Numbered from the stretch's first letter, positions 18,793 to 28,476 are shown. The stretch: 64,000 nucleotides of DNA from Aedoeadaptatus nemausensis (GCF_903819165.1 NZ_CAIJCS010000019.1:62001-126000), one strand, 5' to 3'. Numbers and translations are program-made. Notes: a model not told the origin generated them from the sequence alone.

Positions 18793-21700
18793 CTAGTTCG
18801 CGGCTTTTTGAATGTCTTCGTAAGCCCAGTGGTTTTCCGGCAAGTCGCTGAACGCTTTGCGAGATTCTTTCTTGGGAATCTTAAACGCGCGATTGATCAT
18901 GGCGATAATTTCCGCGCGCGTTACCACGCGATCGCCGCCAAAGGATCCGTCGTTGTAACCGACGACGATGCCCGCTTCTCGAGCGGCGCCGGCATAACCT
19001 GCATACCATGCGTTTCCGGAAACATCTTTAAATCCGCCGGATTTCGGTTGAAGTCCTTTTAGTTTCACGATCATCGTAACTGCTTGCGCTCTGGTAACGC
19101 CATCGTGGGGACGGTAATTGTTATCGCCGTAGCCCGAAATAATGCCTGCATCCACTAAGGTTTTAAAACTGTCGAAATACCAATCGGTCGTGCGAATATC
19201 CTTCATTTGTTTTGCCACATCTTTGTTCACCGTAACGAAACGAGCGAGCATAGTGGCAATTTCAGAGCGCACCACCTGTTGATTCGGCTTAAAGGTTCCG
19301 TCGGGATAGCCTTTTACGAAAGCTTCTTTCGGTACATTCACTGTAAAGTTCGTTTTTGTTTCCGTAGTCTTCGGTTTTTCAGCCGGTTTACTTTCTTGGG
19401 GTTTCGCCGGGGTCGATTGCGTGTTGCTGCCCGGTCTATGACTCGTCCATCCGGAAGAAGAACCCCTCGGCGTTTCTTTTTTGTCGTCGGAAGGTTTCGG
19501 AGCCGGTTGGGGTTGTGGCGTCGGCTTCGGTTGCGGTTGAGGCTTCGGTTGCGGTTGAGGCACAGGTTTTTGTGTTTCTACCTTTAAGCTTGCCGCCGCT
19601 TTTTCTAAATCAGCTTTCGCTTTGTCCATGGCCGATTTATCTTTCCCCGCCAAAACCTTTTCGGCCTCAGCAATGGCTTTTTCTACAGCCCCTTTTGTTT
19701 CGGCCGTATACTTCTTGCCATCGTTTAATTTATTCTTTGCCTCACGAATCGCTGCCCTTAAAGCATCTTTCGCTCCTTTAAGCTTGGCATCTTCTTGGCT
19801 AACTGCCGGTTTTTCTTCCAGGGCTTTCACAGCCTTTTCCAAGGCAGCTTTCGCCGCGTTCATTGCTTCGGCATCGTTGCCATTTAAGGATTCCGTAGCA
19901 GCTGCCAGTTTTTCTTCTACCGCTTTCTTACTGTCAGCAGTATGTTCTTTGCCGTCTTTCAGCTTGGCTTCTGCCGACGCGATGGCTGCCCTTAAAGCGT
20001 CTTTCGCTTCTTTAATCTTCGTGTCTTCTTGACTTGGCGTATTTGCAGGGGTCTTGAAGTCTACCGAGTAGCTGAATTCCGTTTCAAAATTATTCTTCGA
20101 CAACATCAGACGACGGGTCAATTTATAATTTACGCCGGAATCTAAGGCAGCTTCAATGGTCGGGTTTAAACTGTCTACCGGATCGATTTCCGATTCCACA
20201 TCGTTGTGGCCCTTGTTCTTTACATAACCGTTATAGACGACGGTGGCCTTGTCGCCGTCGATCTTTTCGATGATATTTTGAATCTTCCAATCCCAGCCGT
20301 CTTTATCCAAGACTTGTGCAATGCCTAATTGATCATTAGCGGTGCGAATACCGTATTTCTTGTAAATGGTCTTTTTTACAAAGGCTTTGTATTCGTCGGG
20401 ATTCTTAAAGAATTTCCAATCATTAATATCTCCAATATTCCAGTAGAACATTTGAAGGAGATCCAAATCTTGGCTTACCTTTACGTTGCCCTCTGCATAG
20501 TTCACTTGTGCGTTAATGGCGCTGCGTTGAGGTTGGTAATAGTTGTCGTGGGTGTCTTTAATGGTGACGCCCGCTTTTTTAATGGTGGCCAATTCGCTGT
20601 CCGTTAACGTAGGCTTCAAATAGTTGCAGGATACATCGAACTTGTTGAACCGTACCCGTTGACCGTTTGCTTTTTCTGCGATTTTATCAAAGGGAATGGC
20701 TTTTAAGAGATTGCCCTTTACGATGAAATTCGGATATTTCGTGGCGTATTGGTTGGCGTTGTCCGCCATGCGAAGCCACAAACTGTCCGGCAGGGATTCA
20801 ATTCTGTTGTTTTCCAAATCGAGAATGACCAGTCGGCTTAATTGATCCATGGCCTTGGGAAGTGCCTTCAGCTTGTTGTTATTGGCTCGAACTTCTTCCA
20901 GAGATTTATAGTTCCCGAAGGCTTCCGGCAGGGAGATCAGTTGGTTGTTATTGATATTAATGACTTTCAGGCGTCGATACTTGTCTGCCAAAACGCCGTC
21001 CAGGCAGGTTAGCTTGTTGTCGGATGCATGGAATTTTTCCAAGCGACTTGCATCTTTCAAGAAGCCTGCCGGTAGTGTTTCAATACCGTTGTTGGACAAG
21101 TCGATCTCTTTGATCTTTTTATTTTTCGCCAGCAGATCTTTGTCTAAGTCTTTTAACTTGTTCCCTGACATCCATAAAGTGGAGAGGTTTTCGTTTTTGT
21201 CGAAAATGCCCTTAGGCAAAGTTTCAAGCTTGTTACCGTAAATATTAATATGGGTAATGCTCGTCATCTTGTCGAAAAGCCCGGCGGGAATTTCGGTAAT
21301 GTCGTTGCTTGAAAGCTCGATACCCGTGACGCCGGGGCCCAGATCCTTCAGCATGGAAATGTCCGGTGTCTTGGCAATTTTTTCTCCGGAAAGATCCAAG
21401 TGGCCGGTGGCCTTATACAATTCGTCAGGGGAAAGCTTGCCGTCATTATCTAAGTCTCTCACGCCTGCATCTAAAAGTTTCAAGGTAAGATTCTCGGCGT
21501 TTCTCTTCTTCTCTGCTTCCGGATCCGTGGGATCGTCGTAGCCTGTAAAGCCTTTTTTAATGGGGGCTTTAAAGTGGAGATCGGCCTTCGTATATTTATC
21601 GAACTGACCGATTTTGTCGGCACTTCCTTCCATGGCTTTTACTAGAACAGCGAGCTTTTGAATTTGATTCAGATCCTTAACTTCGCAAGTATAGATGGCT

Positions 21701-24700
21701 TGATCTTGTTTTAAACCATCGGTCGTCTTGACGCCGGATTTAAAATGACCGTCGATCTTCATACCTAAGTCCAGTACTTGATCCGTCATTTTGCCTACTC
21801 GCAAGGACAACATCATTTTTCCGTTCTCTACGACAAGCTTGGCACGATTTCCGATAATGCCGCTTACCATGGGAAGGTCTGTGGTTTCGCCCTCTCTCGA
21901 TGCAATAAATTGAATGGTGTATTCGCCATTGGGAAGTTTGTCCGTTAAATCGAAGTTGTCGGTCTTGGCAGGTGCTTCGCCGGCTTTTCTGTTTTCCCAT
22001 TCACTTCCGTCGGAGAAGACCACTTTAATGTGGGGATTTTCGCCCGCTTTTTCCATGGCTTCTTTTAAATTATCGCTAATGACATCAAAGGCATTGGCGC
22101 TGCCGTAGGAGCAGAAGCCTTCCACATTCTTAACGGGCTCGCCACCGTTAACGATAAACGTGGCTTCCTTTATGGCCTTGGCTAAAGCCTTTTGTGCTTC
22201 TCCTTCACCTTGATTCGGATAGTTTTTAAAGTAAATCTTTAGCAACTTCGAGCCGTAGCTTGAGGTTTCGTATTTCACCGCTTCAATGGCGAAGCGTTCA
22301 TTCAGTTTTCGCGTATCCTCCGGTTCTTCTTTTACGCCGGAAGTGACGAAGTAATAGCTGAATTTATCCGCTTCAAAGACGATCTTATCGCCTTGGATCT
22401 TCACGTCTTTTACAAGTTTGGGCGCCGCGGCACCCTCTTTGTCGTAATGGTAAACCTTTACGCTTTCTTTTTCGTGGTTTCCAAGGGGAAGGCTTACTGC
22501 CACCTTGCGATTCGGTTGTTGTTTCACATTGTTGAGCAGGAAGCTGATGTCAAAAGCCGTGACATTTTTTGCTTTTTCGGCAACAGACTTTACTGCCGCA
22601 TTGTTTTTTACAAATTGATTCCCTGCCACATTGACGACTTTAAGTTCCGTTCCGTCATTGAAGGCGTCCTTGGGGTATTCAACCGATACCTTCGTAGCGT
22701 CGTCGGTTTTGGTGATCATCTTGTCGCTCGTTATGGCATAGGTGGTAAAGGTGTTGGTGGAGTAGGTAATAAAGTCGCCTTCCACTTTTGGTTCCACCTT
22801 GTAGGTTCCCGTTTGCATTTGATCGTCGTCGTCTTCATAAGCATAGGCTTGGTACAAAACGACGCTTGTTTTATTGTGGTCGCCCACGGGGAAGAAAAGC
22901 TTCACATTCTTAAACGTGCCTTGTTTTTCTCCGTTCTTTACGAAAGAAACGTTGTAAGCGGTGAAGTTCCCTGCTTTTTCAATTTCCTTGGCAGCATTTT
23001 GATAGCGTTCAAAGAATGTGGATTTTTCGACTTTTTCTACTTTAAGTTCCGTTCCCTCTTTAAAGACATCGGACATGTATTCCGCTTTAACACCTGTCGC
23101 AGCATCCACTTTGGTGACGAGCTTGGGCGTTTCCGGTTGCGGCTTCGGCGCATTGGGATCTTCCACCGGCGTAATGGTTACGGTTTTTGTCGCCGTGGTG
23201 TCGTCATTGTAGGTAATCTCCACTTTGATTTCACTCTTGCCGTAAAGGGTTTTGGCGATTTCTACGTCGTTGGAAATGTAGTGATCGGTGACCATACTAA
23301 AACCAAATGTCGATTTGTCGTATGCTTTTCCGTTGATTTTAATGGTCTTAATTTCTCCATCAACTTCTTTTGCCTTTTGAGCCGAACCAAAATCCAATTC
23401 TAATTGAGGCGAGGATCCCTTAATTTTAAAGATAATGTTTTGAATGGGGTACTCGTCTTTCTTTCCGGTTTCAGGGGCCGGGGGTTGGTGGCCGCTTGCA
23501 TCGGGCTTGTTGTCCCAGATGGAGCCGTCGGAGAAGGTAACCACGATATGGGGATCTTCCCCTGCTTGTTTTAACGCCTCTCCTAAAGCCGGTCCGCCAT
23601 ATTCACTGGTAGAATAAGCTTCAAAACATGGCGTTAAGCCGCGTGTGATCCAACCTTGAACATTTGTAATTCTTTCGCCGCCATTGATTTGGAAGCTGGC
23701 TTCTTTCATGGCATTTTCCAATGCATTGCGTTCCGCCATATCTGTTTCAGGCGGAAGATTCTTGAAGAAAATTTTAGGCGCGCTGTAGTCGTATTCGCCT
23801 TTCCAGTTTTTAGTGAAGCCGATGCGTTCGATTTGGAAACGCTTAGCCAATGTGTTTTCATTGCCTGTTTCCGGTTCTTGTTTTTTATCTTGCTCGGCGA
23901 TGTATTTCTTTACATCGAATTTAATGTCTTTCGGCGCTACATAGCCCGCTTGGGTGTAGGTAATGGTGTTGCCGTCTTTAAAACCGATTTCGATTTTGTG
24001 CGCCTTGTTGTCTAAAAGCTTTAAGCCCGTCATGGCAAATTCAAGCTTCCCGTTAAACAGCGTAAGATCTCTCGTGACTTTCTTTGCATCGATAAAGAAG
24101 TTGGTAAAGCCCGGTCTTAAATCATTGCCTTGGTTGTCGTCTACGAGAATGTAGCGAATATTTTGGAAATATTTGGCGTGCCACTTTTCTTGTGGTGTAT
24201 CGCTGGAAAGTACCAAGGCATTGCCTAATTTTTCAGGTGTCCCCACACTGTCAATTTCCAAACCTTCTGCCATGCCCCCGGTGTTCACTTGGCTGAGTTT
24301 TTCATTGGGTGCAGGCTCATTGTTCTCGTCCACATAACCCTCTTCCGTCTTCACGACTTCCGAGCCGTCCTTCATGATGATTTTAAATTCGTGGGCGGTT
24401 TTATTGGCGAAGTTGTCTACAATAGCCTTCGCGTCTTTCATTTTGTCCCATGTGCGGAAAATGCCGTCTTGCCACAGGAGATTTGGATAAAGATCGCTTC
24501 CCATATGGTTTAAAGTCTTGCCGTCGATGACGACCCTTTCCACATTGTTTTTTAATAAGTAAGTTAATGCGCCGCCGTTGGCAGAATCATGAGCATATCT
24601 TAATCGAACACCGACATAGGTTCCTACGGGATCCGTGCTGGACTTGCCCGTTTCGATGGATGTGATCGTTAGCCCGTCTGCCATTTTCTTTATGTTTTCG

Positions 24701-25080
24701 TTTTTGATCGCGCCTTGATAAAGTTTATAACCTTGCGCCGCAATCTCGATGGTATTTTCCGGCAGGACGAGGACGTGATTGTCGATGGCGATCTTTCCTT
24801 CGTCTTCATAAAAATCGAATTTATAGTTCGCTTCGCCGGTCGGCGTGCCTTCTTTGTAGTAGGATTGCTTATTTATTTTTATGGATGTGACGCTATGTAA
24901 CCAGGCGCTTTGCGCTTCGCTAAGCTTGCCATCGCTAAATCCAATTTTTAGATCCCCTTCGGAAGTGTTGAATACAACGCCTTGTGGCACTTCTTTTGCG
25001 CCGCCGGCCTCCACACTCCTTACAGGAAAACTTGTCAGCAACATACAAAAAGCTAACAAGAGCGCTAAATGTCGTTTCAT
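18793..25080 (-). CDS. Shr-like hemoprotein receptor with NEAT, leucine-rich repeats and SLH anchor
   Basis: 2095 aa. Signal peptide; N-terminal modules resembling the Hb-interacting (DUF1533) domains of Shr (about 35-390, ending in motifs such as NTIEIAAQGY); paired modules of about 110 aa at 410-540 and 925-1035, each with FxINGGE/FIVNGGE and VTFSDGS/VVFSDGS; beta domains between; a NEAT-like domain (about 1030-1170); an EF-hand-like DLDNDGKLSPDEL; about nine leucine-rich repeats (1217-1440); two FIVAR-like repeats (1683-1837); three SLH repeats (about 1915-2095). Shr and Bacillus IlsA share the NEAT plus LRR plan. AAGGAGG lies 7 nt before the ATG. Likely role: binding host hemoproteins at the surface and passing on heme. 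Confidence 0.86.
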   Translation of the reverse strand: MKRHLALLLAFCMLLTSFPVRSVEAGGAKEVPQGVVFNTSEGDLKIGFSDGKLSEAQSAWLHSVTSIKINKQSYYKEGTPTGEANYKFDFYEDEGKIAIDNHVLVLPENTIEIAAQGYKLYQGAIKNENIKKMADGLTITSIETGKSSTDPVGTYVGVRLRYAHDSANGGALTYLLKNNVERVVIDGKTLNHMGSDLYPNLLWQDGIFRTWDKMKDAKAIVDNFANKTAHEFKIIMKDGSEVVKTEEGYVDENNEPAPNEKLSQVNTGGMAEGLEIDSVGTPEKLGNALVLSSDTPQEKWHAKYFQNIRYILVDDNQGNDLRPGFTNFFIDAKKVTRDLTLFNGKLEFAMTGLKLLDNKAHKIEIGFKDGNTITYTQAGYVAPKDIKFDVKKYIAEQDKKQEPETGNENTLAKRFQIERIGFTKNWKGEYDYSAPKIFFKNLPPETDMAERNALENAMKEASFQINGGERITNVQGWITRGLTPCFEAYSTSEYGGPALGEALKQAGEDPHIVVTFSDGSIWDNKPDASGHQPPAPETGKKDEYPIQNIIFKIKGSSPQLELDFGSAQKAKEVDGEIKTIKINGKAYDKSTFGFSMVTDHYISNDVEIAKTLYGKSEIKVEITYNDDTTATKTVTITPVEDPNAPKPQPETPKLVTKVDAATGVKAEYMSDVFKEGTELKVEKVEKSTFFERYQNAAKEIEKAGNFTAYNVSFVKNGEKQGTFKNVKLFFPVGDHNKTSVVLYQAYAYEDDDDQMQTGTYKVEPKVEGDFITYSTNTFTTYAITSDKMITKTDDATKVSVEYPKDAFNDGTELKVVNVAGNQFVKNNAAVKSVAEKAKNVTAFDISFLLNNVKQQPNRKVAVSLPLGNHEKESVKVYHYDKEGAAAPKLVKDVKIQGDKIVFEADKFSYYFVTSGVKEEPEDTRKLNERFAIEAVKYETSSYGSKLLKIYFKNYPNQGEGEAQKALAKAIKEATFIVNGGEPVKNVEGFCSYGSANAFDVISDNLKEAMEKAGENPHIKVVFSDGSEWENRKAGEAPAKTDNFDLTDKLPNGEYTIQFIASREGETTDLPMVSGIIGNRAKLVVENGKMMLSLRVGKMTDQVLDLGMKIDGHFKSGVKTTDGLKQDQAIYTCEVKDLNQIQKLAVLVKAMEGSADKIGQFDKYTKADLHFKAPIKKGFTGYDDPTDPEAEKKRNAENLTLKLLDAGVRDLDNDGKLSPDELYKATGHLDLSGEKIAKTPDISMLKDLGPGVTGIELSSNDITEIPAGLFDKMTSITHINIYGNKLETLPKGIFDKNENLSTLWMSGNKLKDLDKDLLAKNKKIKEIDLSNNGIETLPAGFLKDASRLEKFHASDNKLTCLDGVLADKYRRLKVININNNQLISLPEAFGNYKSLEEVRANNNKLKALPKAMDQLSRLVILDLENNRIESLPDSLWLRMADNANQYATKYPNFIVKGNLLKAIPFDKIAEKANGQRVRFNKFDVSCNYLKPTLTDSELATIKKAGVTIKDTHDNYYQPQRSAINAQVNYAEGNVKVSQDLDLLQMFYWNIGDINDWKFFKNPDEYKAFVKKTIYKKYGIRTANDQLGIAQVLDKDGWDWKIQNIIEKIDGDKATVVYNGYVKNKGHNDVESEIDPVDSLNPTIEAALDSGVNYKLTRRLMLSKNNFETEFSYSVDFKTPANTPSQEDTKIKEAKDALRAAIASAEAKLKDGKEHTADSKKAVEEKLAAATESLNGNDAEAMNAAKAALEKAVKALEEKPAVSQEDAKLKGAKDALRAAIREAKNKLNDGKKYTAETKGAVEKAIAEAEKVLAGKDKSAMDKAKADLEKAAASLKVETQKPVPQPQPKPQPQPKPTPQPQPAPKPSDDKKETPRGSSSGWTSHRPGSNTQSTPAKPQESKPAEKPKTTETKTNFTVNVPKEAFVKGYPDGTFKPNQQVVRSEIATMLARFVTVNKDVAKQMKDIRTTDWYFDSFKTLVDAGIISGYGDNNYRPHDGVTRAQAVTMIVKLKGLQPKSGGFKDVSGNAWYAGYAGAAREAGIVVGYNDGSFGGDRVVTRAEIIAMINRAFKIPKKESRKAFSDLPENHWAYEDIQKAAN

Positions 25081-25119
25081 TCATTATCCTCCTTGTATAT
25101 GAAATTAAAGTTACCTAAT

Positions 25120-25134
25120 TGATATCCTTTATCA
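25120..25134. promoter_or_regulatory. Fur-like operator of the Shr-like/protease transcript
   Basis: TGATATCCTTTATCA has the same TGATA-N5-TATCA layout as the box at 12341 and lies just downstream of the predicted -10. Confidence 0.6.
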
Positions 25135-25138
25135 GCAT

Positions 25139-25167
25139 GCTATACCAAGAGATTGCACTTATCAATA
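25139..25167 (-). promoter_or_regulatory. Promoter of the Shr-like gene
   Basis: Minus strand: -10 TATAGC (25139-25144) preceded by TGG (extended -10), 17-nt spacer, weak -35 TATTGA (25162-25167). Confidence 0.5.
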
Positions 25168-25184
25168 TTTTAAGACTTATATTT

Positions 25185-25206
25185 TTTGTTAACCCAGGTT
25201 AACAAA
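25185..25206. promoter_or_regulatory. Perfect 10-bp-arm palindrome upstream of the Shr-like gene
   Basis: Arms TTTGTTAACC and GGTTAACAAA are separated by CA. It lies just upstream of the -35. The dyad resembles DtxR/MntR-type operators and could serve the DtxR-NEAT regulator or another protein; no second copy was seen. Confidence 0.55.
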
Positions 25207-25320
25207 TCGCCATTGATAAACCTTCTCATTACATACAATCCTTGAAATTACGTCATTCTTCTAAAAGTAAACAGAGGGTTATTTTTTTCAGTTTTTTTCT
25301 ACGAAAATCTGAATACTAAA

Positions 25321-25348
25321 AAAGCACCTCGTCGTCATGAGATGCTTT
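25321..25348 (-). terminator. Terminator after the lipoprotein gene
   Basis: Minus strand stem AGCATCTC/GAGGTGCT (one mismatch) followed by TTTTTTT. It lies 46 bp after the second stop (25394) of the lipoprotein frame. Confidence 0.75.
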
Positions 25349-25393
25349 CAGTTATGTTTTACATATGAAATGACGTTTGTCGGGGGCGCATTT

Positions 25394-25507
25394 TTATTTC
25401 GCTTTTTTATCAAATGTCGTCGACGTCAGCACCGACCAAATCCCTTCAATGGCTTTGGAGCGATCGCTCGGCGATTCCCCCGTCGCCCGCGTATCGGGTA
25501 CGGCGAC
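25394..25507 (-). other. In-frame coding-like extension after the lipoprotein TGA
   Basis: Reading on past the TGA at 25508-25510 in the same frame gives 37 codons (VAVPDTRATGESPSDRSKAI... ending FDKKAK) and then TAA at 25394. Codon use resembles the gene before it. It fills most of the gap to the terminator, so it may be the original C-terminus of the protein. Confidence 0.5.
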
Positions 25508-26122
25508 TCATGCCACTAAAAAGTTTATTTCATCCATGTCTAAAATGGTGTCGTCTTTTTGGGGAAAGTCCTCGGGATTTTTTATAATGCTCGCCAGGGT
25601 TTCGCCTGTAGGCGTAAAGATAAAATCGACGCGCCCGTCGGCTTTTTTAATTTCCACATTTTTTATGCCGTCTTCCGGCCAATTCCAGCGCAAGGGTACT
25701 TCTTCGATCCTCTCTTTTTTCGTAATATCGCTGTAGGCCAGGCCCGGATTGTCGAAGGTGGAAATGACGACGAAGTTGCGGTCTTTGTCCTCGTAATATG
25801 GAGCATCTGTGGCGATAGCAAGGTCGTCGGCTTTAAAAAACACGCGACCGTCTTTTCTTATATGGTTTCCCCTTTCGAGAGAAAATTGCAGAATGCGCTC
25901 GTCCGTGGTTTTAAAGGAAAGGCTGTCGCTTTTATCGTAGATGAGCCAACCGTGGGCGGAGGCGATGGCGCTATCGGCGATGAAAAGATCGTCGCCTTTT
26001 TGGATATAATCTTCTTTTGCCATGGCTTGCCCGGATAAAAAGACGTAATCTAAAGGAATGGTCTCTTTCGGGCTGCAGCCGACTAAACATACTAGACACA
26101 AAATTAAAAATAATCGCTTCAT
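25508..26122 (-). CDS. Lipoprotein of unknown function
   Basis: The start is the ATG at 26122 (AGGAGG 7 nt upstream); it gives MKRLFLILCLVCLVGC, a clear lipobox. The mature protein of about 188 aa is mixed alpha/beta with no family I recognise; short motifs such as DDLFIADSAIASAHGWLIY recall weak resemblance to stalk/copper-amine-oxidase-N repeats but not enough to assign. The frame continues beyond the TGA (see the extension). It is monocistronic between two terminators. Confidence 0.75.
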   Translation of the reverse strand: MKRLFLILCLVCLVGCSPKETIPLDYVFLSGQAMAKEDYIQKGDDLFIADSAIASAHGWLIYDKSDSLSFKTTDERILQFSLERGNHIRKDGRVFFKADDLAIATDAPYYEDKDRNFVVISTFDNPGLAYSDITKKERIEEVPLRWNWPEDGIKNVEIKKADGRVDFIFTPTGETLASIIKNPEDFPQKDDTILDMDEINFLVA

Positions 26123-26188
26123 AGTTTCCCTCCTTTTCTGTATTTTATCACGAGAAAGGAGGAAAAATATATGGGTACATAAAAAAAA

Positions 26189-26208
26189 CACCTCGCCGAA
26201 GCGAGATG
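26189..26208 (-). terminator. Terminator after rplA
   Basis: Minus strand stem CATCTCGC/GCGAGGTG with TTCG loop followed by eight T. It ends the rpmG-rplA transcript. Confidence 0.85.
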
Positions 26209-26222
26209 CTTTTATATTCGAG

Positions 26223-26921
26223 TTAATCCATTAATTTAGAGCCATTGATGCGGATGCCGGGACCCATTGTGGATGCCACGGTAACCGAACGCAAGTAACG
26301 ACCTTTCGCTGCGGCCGGCTTGGATTTAATAATGGCAGACATAAGTGCCTTTAAGTTTTCGGTAAGTTTTTCAGTACCGAAGGATTTTTTACCGACAGGT
26401 ACGTTGATGATAGCCGCTTTGTCTACGCGGTATTCAACTTTACCTGCTTTGATTTCTTCGACAGCTTGCGCTACGTCGAAGGTAACCGTGCCGGCTTTCG
26501 GGTTCGGCATAAGGCCTTTAGGACCTAATACGCGACCGATACGGCCGACGACGCCCATCATATCCGGAGTTGCGACGACCACGTCAAAATCGAACCAGTT
26601 TTCTTGTTGGATCTTTTGAACGAGTTCTTCGCCACCGGCGTAATCTGCGCCCGCTTCTTGAGCTTCTTTAAGTTTGTCGCCCTTAGCGAAAACGAGGATA
26701 CGTTCCGTACGACCGGTACCGTGAGGCAATACGACGGTGCCTCTGACTTGTTGGTCGGCGTGACGGGGGTCTACACCTAAACGAACGGCAAGCTCGATGG
26801 TTTCATCGAAGTTTGCGACGGCCGTTTTTTGAACGAGCTCAATAGCTTCGCCGAGATCGTATTGTTTCGTACGATCGACGAGCTTTAAACTTTCTTGATA
26901 TTTTTTACCTCTCTTAGCCAT
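26223..26921 (-). CDS. rplA: Ribosomal protein L1
   Basis: 232 aa, full length, with typical L1 sequences ([45 protein letters not shown]). Binds 23S rRNA at the L1 stalk and represses its own operon. It follows rplK by 42 bp and has a candidate L1 target in that gap. Confidence 0.98.
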   Translation of the reverse strand: MAKRGKKYQESLKLVDRTKQYDLGEAIELVQKTAVANFDETIELAVRLGVDPRHADQQVRGTVVLPHGTGRTERILVFAKGDKLKEAQEAGADYAGGEELVQKIQQENWFDFDVVVATPDMMGVVGRIGRVLGPKGLMPNPKAGTVTFDVAQAVEEIKAGKVEYRVDKAAIINVPVGKKSFGTEKLTENLKALMSAIIKSKPAAAKGRYLRSVTVASTMGPGIRINGSKLMD

Positions 26922-26934
26922 GTTTAACCTCCTT

Positions 26935-26964
26935 GTGGTTCAAACGAAATGGAATTTCTCCCAC
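26935..26964 (-). promoter_or_regulatory. Possible L1 autoregulatory mRNA site before rplA
   Basis: The rplK-rplA gap carries GTGGGAG ... ACCAC just before the AAGGAGG of rplA, the same paired elements as in the rplK leader. Bacterial L1 represses through mRNA mimics of its rRNA site. Confidence 0.4.
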
Positions 26965-27389
26965 TAACCTTCTACTTCGACTCCCATGCTGCGTGCCGTA
27001 CCGGCTACCATGCGCATGGCTGCTTCTACATCGGCAGCGTTTAAGTCGGGCATTTTAACTTCGGCGATTTCGCGGCATTGAGCACTGGTGATCTTAGCCA
27101 CTTTTTTCTTGTTGGGTTCGCCACTTGCCTTGTTGATTCCGGCTGCTTTTTTAATGAGAACAGCTGCCGGCGGCGTCTTGGTAATAAAGGTAAAGGAACG
27201 GTCTTGATAGACGGTCATGACAACCGGAATGATCATACCGGCTTGGTCTTGCGTCTTGGCATTAAATTGTTTGGTAAATTCCATAATGTTAACGCCGTGG
27301 GGTCCGAGTGCAGTACCTACCGGGGGTGCCGGTGTAGCTTTACCTGCAGGGATTTGTAATTTAACGATTGCTATGACTTTCTTGGCCAT
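26964..27389 (-). CDS. rplK: Ribosomal protein L11
   Basis: 141 aa, full length; [29 protein letters not shown] is the L11 signature. Part of the GTPase-associated centre of the large subunit. Standard nusG-rplK-rplA order. Confidence 0.98.
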   Translation of the reverse strand: MAKKVIAIVKLQIPAGKATPAPPVGTALGPHGVNIMEFTKQFNAKTQDQAGMIIPVVMTVYQDRSFTFITKTPPAAVLIKKAAGINKASGEPNKKKVAKITSAQCREIAEVKMPDLNAADVEAAMRMVAGTARSMGVEVEG

Positions 27390-27402
27390 AGTACACCTCC
27401 TA

Positions 27403-27430
27403 ATGTGGTTTAGCGGGGTTTCCCTCCCAC
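27403..27430 (-). promoter_or_regulatory. L1-type ribosomal leader before rplK
   Basis: Minus strand GTGGGAGGGA, then CCCGC, then ACCACAT directly ahead of AGGAGG; this is the arrangement of the Firmicute L1 leader that allows L1 feedback control of rplKA. Confidence 0.5.
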
Positions 27431-27448
27431 TCTTAATGTGCTTACGTC

Positions 27449-28006
27449 TTAGGCCTCAACTAATTGGTTTTCGTCCAATTCGACCAATGTGTCTCTTCCG
27501 AACATGGAAATCGACACTTTTACTTTTTGTTTTTCCGTATCCAACGATTCGACCGTACCGATGAAATCTTCAAAAGGTCCGGTTAAGACTTTGACTCTAT
27601 CGCCGATAGCGTAGGTGTCCATCGTCTGTTCAACGCGGCTTACGCCGAGGTTTTGAACTTCTTCGTCGGAAAGGGGAATAGGCTTCGATCCCGGGCCTAC
27701 AAAGCCCGTTACACCTCTCGTGTTTCTCACGACGTACCAGGATTTATCGTTCATAATCATCTTCACGAGGACGTAGGAAGGGAACATTTTACGTTCCTTT
27801 AATTTCTTTACGCCTTCTTTTTCTTCGACGTAATCTTCCATCGGTACCTGAACATCAAAGATCATATCGCCGAGATCCTGGTTCTTCACCATGGATTCCA
27901 TATTGTCTTTGACTTTATTTTCGTGGCCGGAATAGGTGTGGATCACATACCAGCGTGCTTCTTCCGAACCGAGGTCTACCTCATCACGGTTTAAATCATC
28001 TGTCAA
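27449..28006 (-). CDS. nusG: Transcription elongation/antitermination factor NusG
   Basis: 185 aa with the NGN domain ([30 protein letters not shown]) and a C-terminal KOW domain ([17 protein letters not shown]). 19 bp downstream of secE. Confidence 0.98.
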   Translation of the reverse strand: MTDDLNRDEVDLGSEEARWYVIHTYSGHENKVKDNMESMVKNQDLGDMIFDVQVPMEDYVEEKEGVKKLKERKMFPSYVLVKMIMNDKSWYVVRNTRGVTGFVGPGSKPIPLSDEEVQNLGVSRVEQTMDTYAIGDRVKVLTGPFEDFIGTVESLDTEKQKVKVSISMFGRDTLVELDENQLVEA

Positions 28007-28025
28007 TTGAAATCCTCCAATACGC

Positions 28026-28253
28026 TTACAGTCCGAAAATTAAGCCCATGATTCGGCTAAAGACAAAGTCAACGGCGTATAAAAAGATGGCGGTGACGAG
28101 ACTGACCAAAATAACAATTACACTGTATTGGAATAATTGTTTCTTTGTGGGCCAGACAACACGCTTAAATTCCCTTTTCACACCGCGGAAATAACGGCCT
28201 AAAGACTTTTGATCTTCTGCCGTTTTCGGCGTTGCTGCGGATTTTTGCGCCAT
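28026..28253 (-). CDS. secE: Preprotein translocase subunit SecE
   Basis: 75 aa with one C-terminal TM helix and the SecE motif KREFKRVVWPTKKQL. Located between rpmG and nusG as usual. Confidence 0.97.
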   Translation of the reverse strand: MAQKSAATPKTAEDQKSLGRYFRGVKREFKRVVWPTKKQLFQYSVIVILVSLVTAIFLYAVDFVFSRIMGLIFGL

Positions 28254-28264
28254 TGTATCTCTCC

Positions 28265-28414
28265 TTACTTGGTTTCCTTGTGAACCGTATGGGTCTTACA
28301 GAACTTGCAGTATTTTTTAAGTTCCATACGTTCCGGCGTATTCTTCTTGTTTTTGTAGGTTACATAGTTGCGTTGTTTGCACTCTGTGCACTCTAACTGT
28401 ACGCGATCTGCCAT
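28265..28414 (-). CDS. rpmG: Ribosomal protein L33
   Basis: 49-aa [24 protein letters not shown]...[15 protein letters not shown]. It has two CxxC pairs, so it is the zinc-binding form of L33. AAGGAGG precedes the ATG at 28414. First gene of the rpmG-secE-nusG-rplK-rplA run. Confidence 0.96.
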   Translation of the reverse strand: MADRVQLECTECKQRNYVTYKNKKNTPERMELKKYCKFCKTHTVHKETK

Positions 28415-28462
28415 TAGGCACCTCCTTGACTTTCATTAATGGAAATAAACTCAATAAAAAAG

Positions 28463-28476
28463 GGCTTTTACAAGCC
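28463..28476 (-). terminator. Terminator-like hairpin in the rpmG leader
   Basis: Stem GGCTT/AAGCC followed on the minus strand by CTTTTTTATTG. It lies downstream of a strong promoter that begins at the hemerythrin stop, so it may end the hemerythrin mRNA and also act as a leader attenuator for the ribosomal genes. Confidence 0.55.

Noticed and set aside
22393-23403. Plus-strand 336-codon open frame
   Set aside because: Antisense to the Shr-like gene, low-complexity Phe/Val/Arg-rich translation typical of a shadow frame.
25508-25510. Selenocysteine at the in-frame TGA
   Set aside because: No obvious insertion hairpin right after the TGA and no Sec-family resemblance; mutation or error is simpler.
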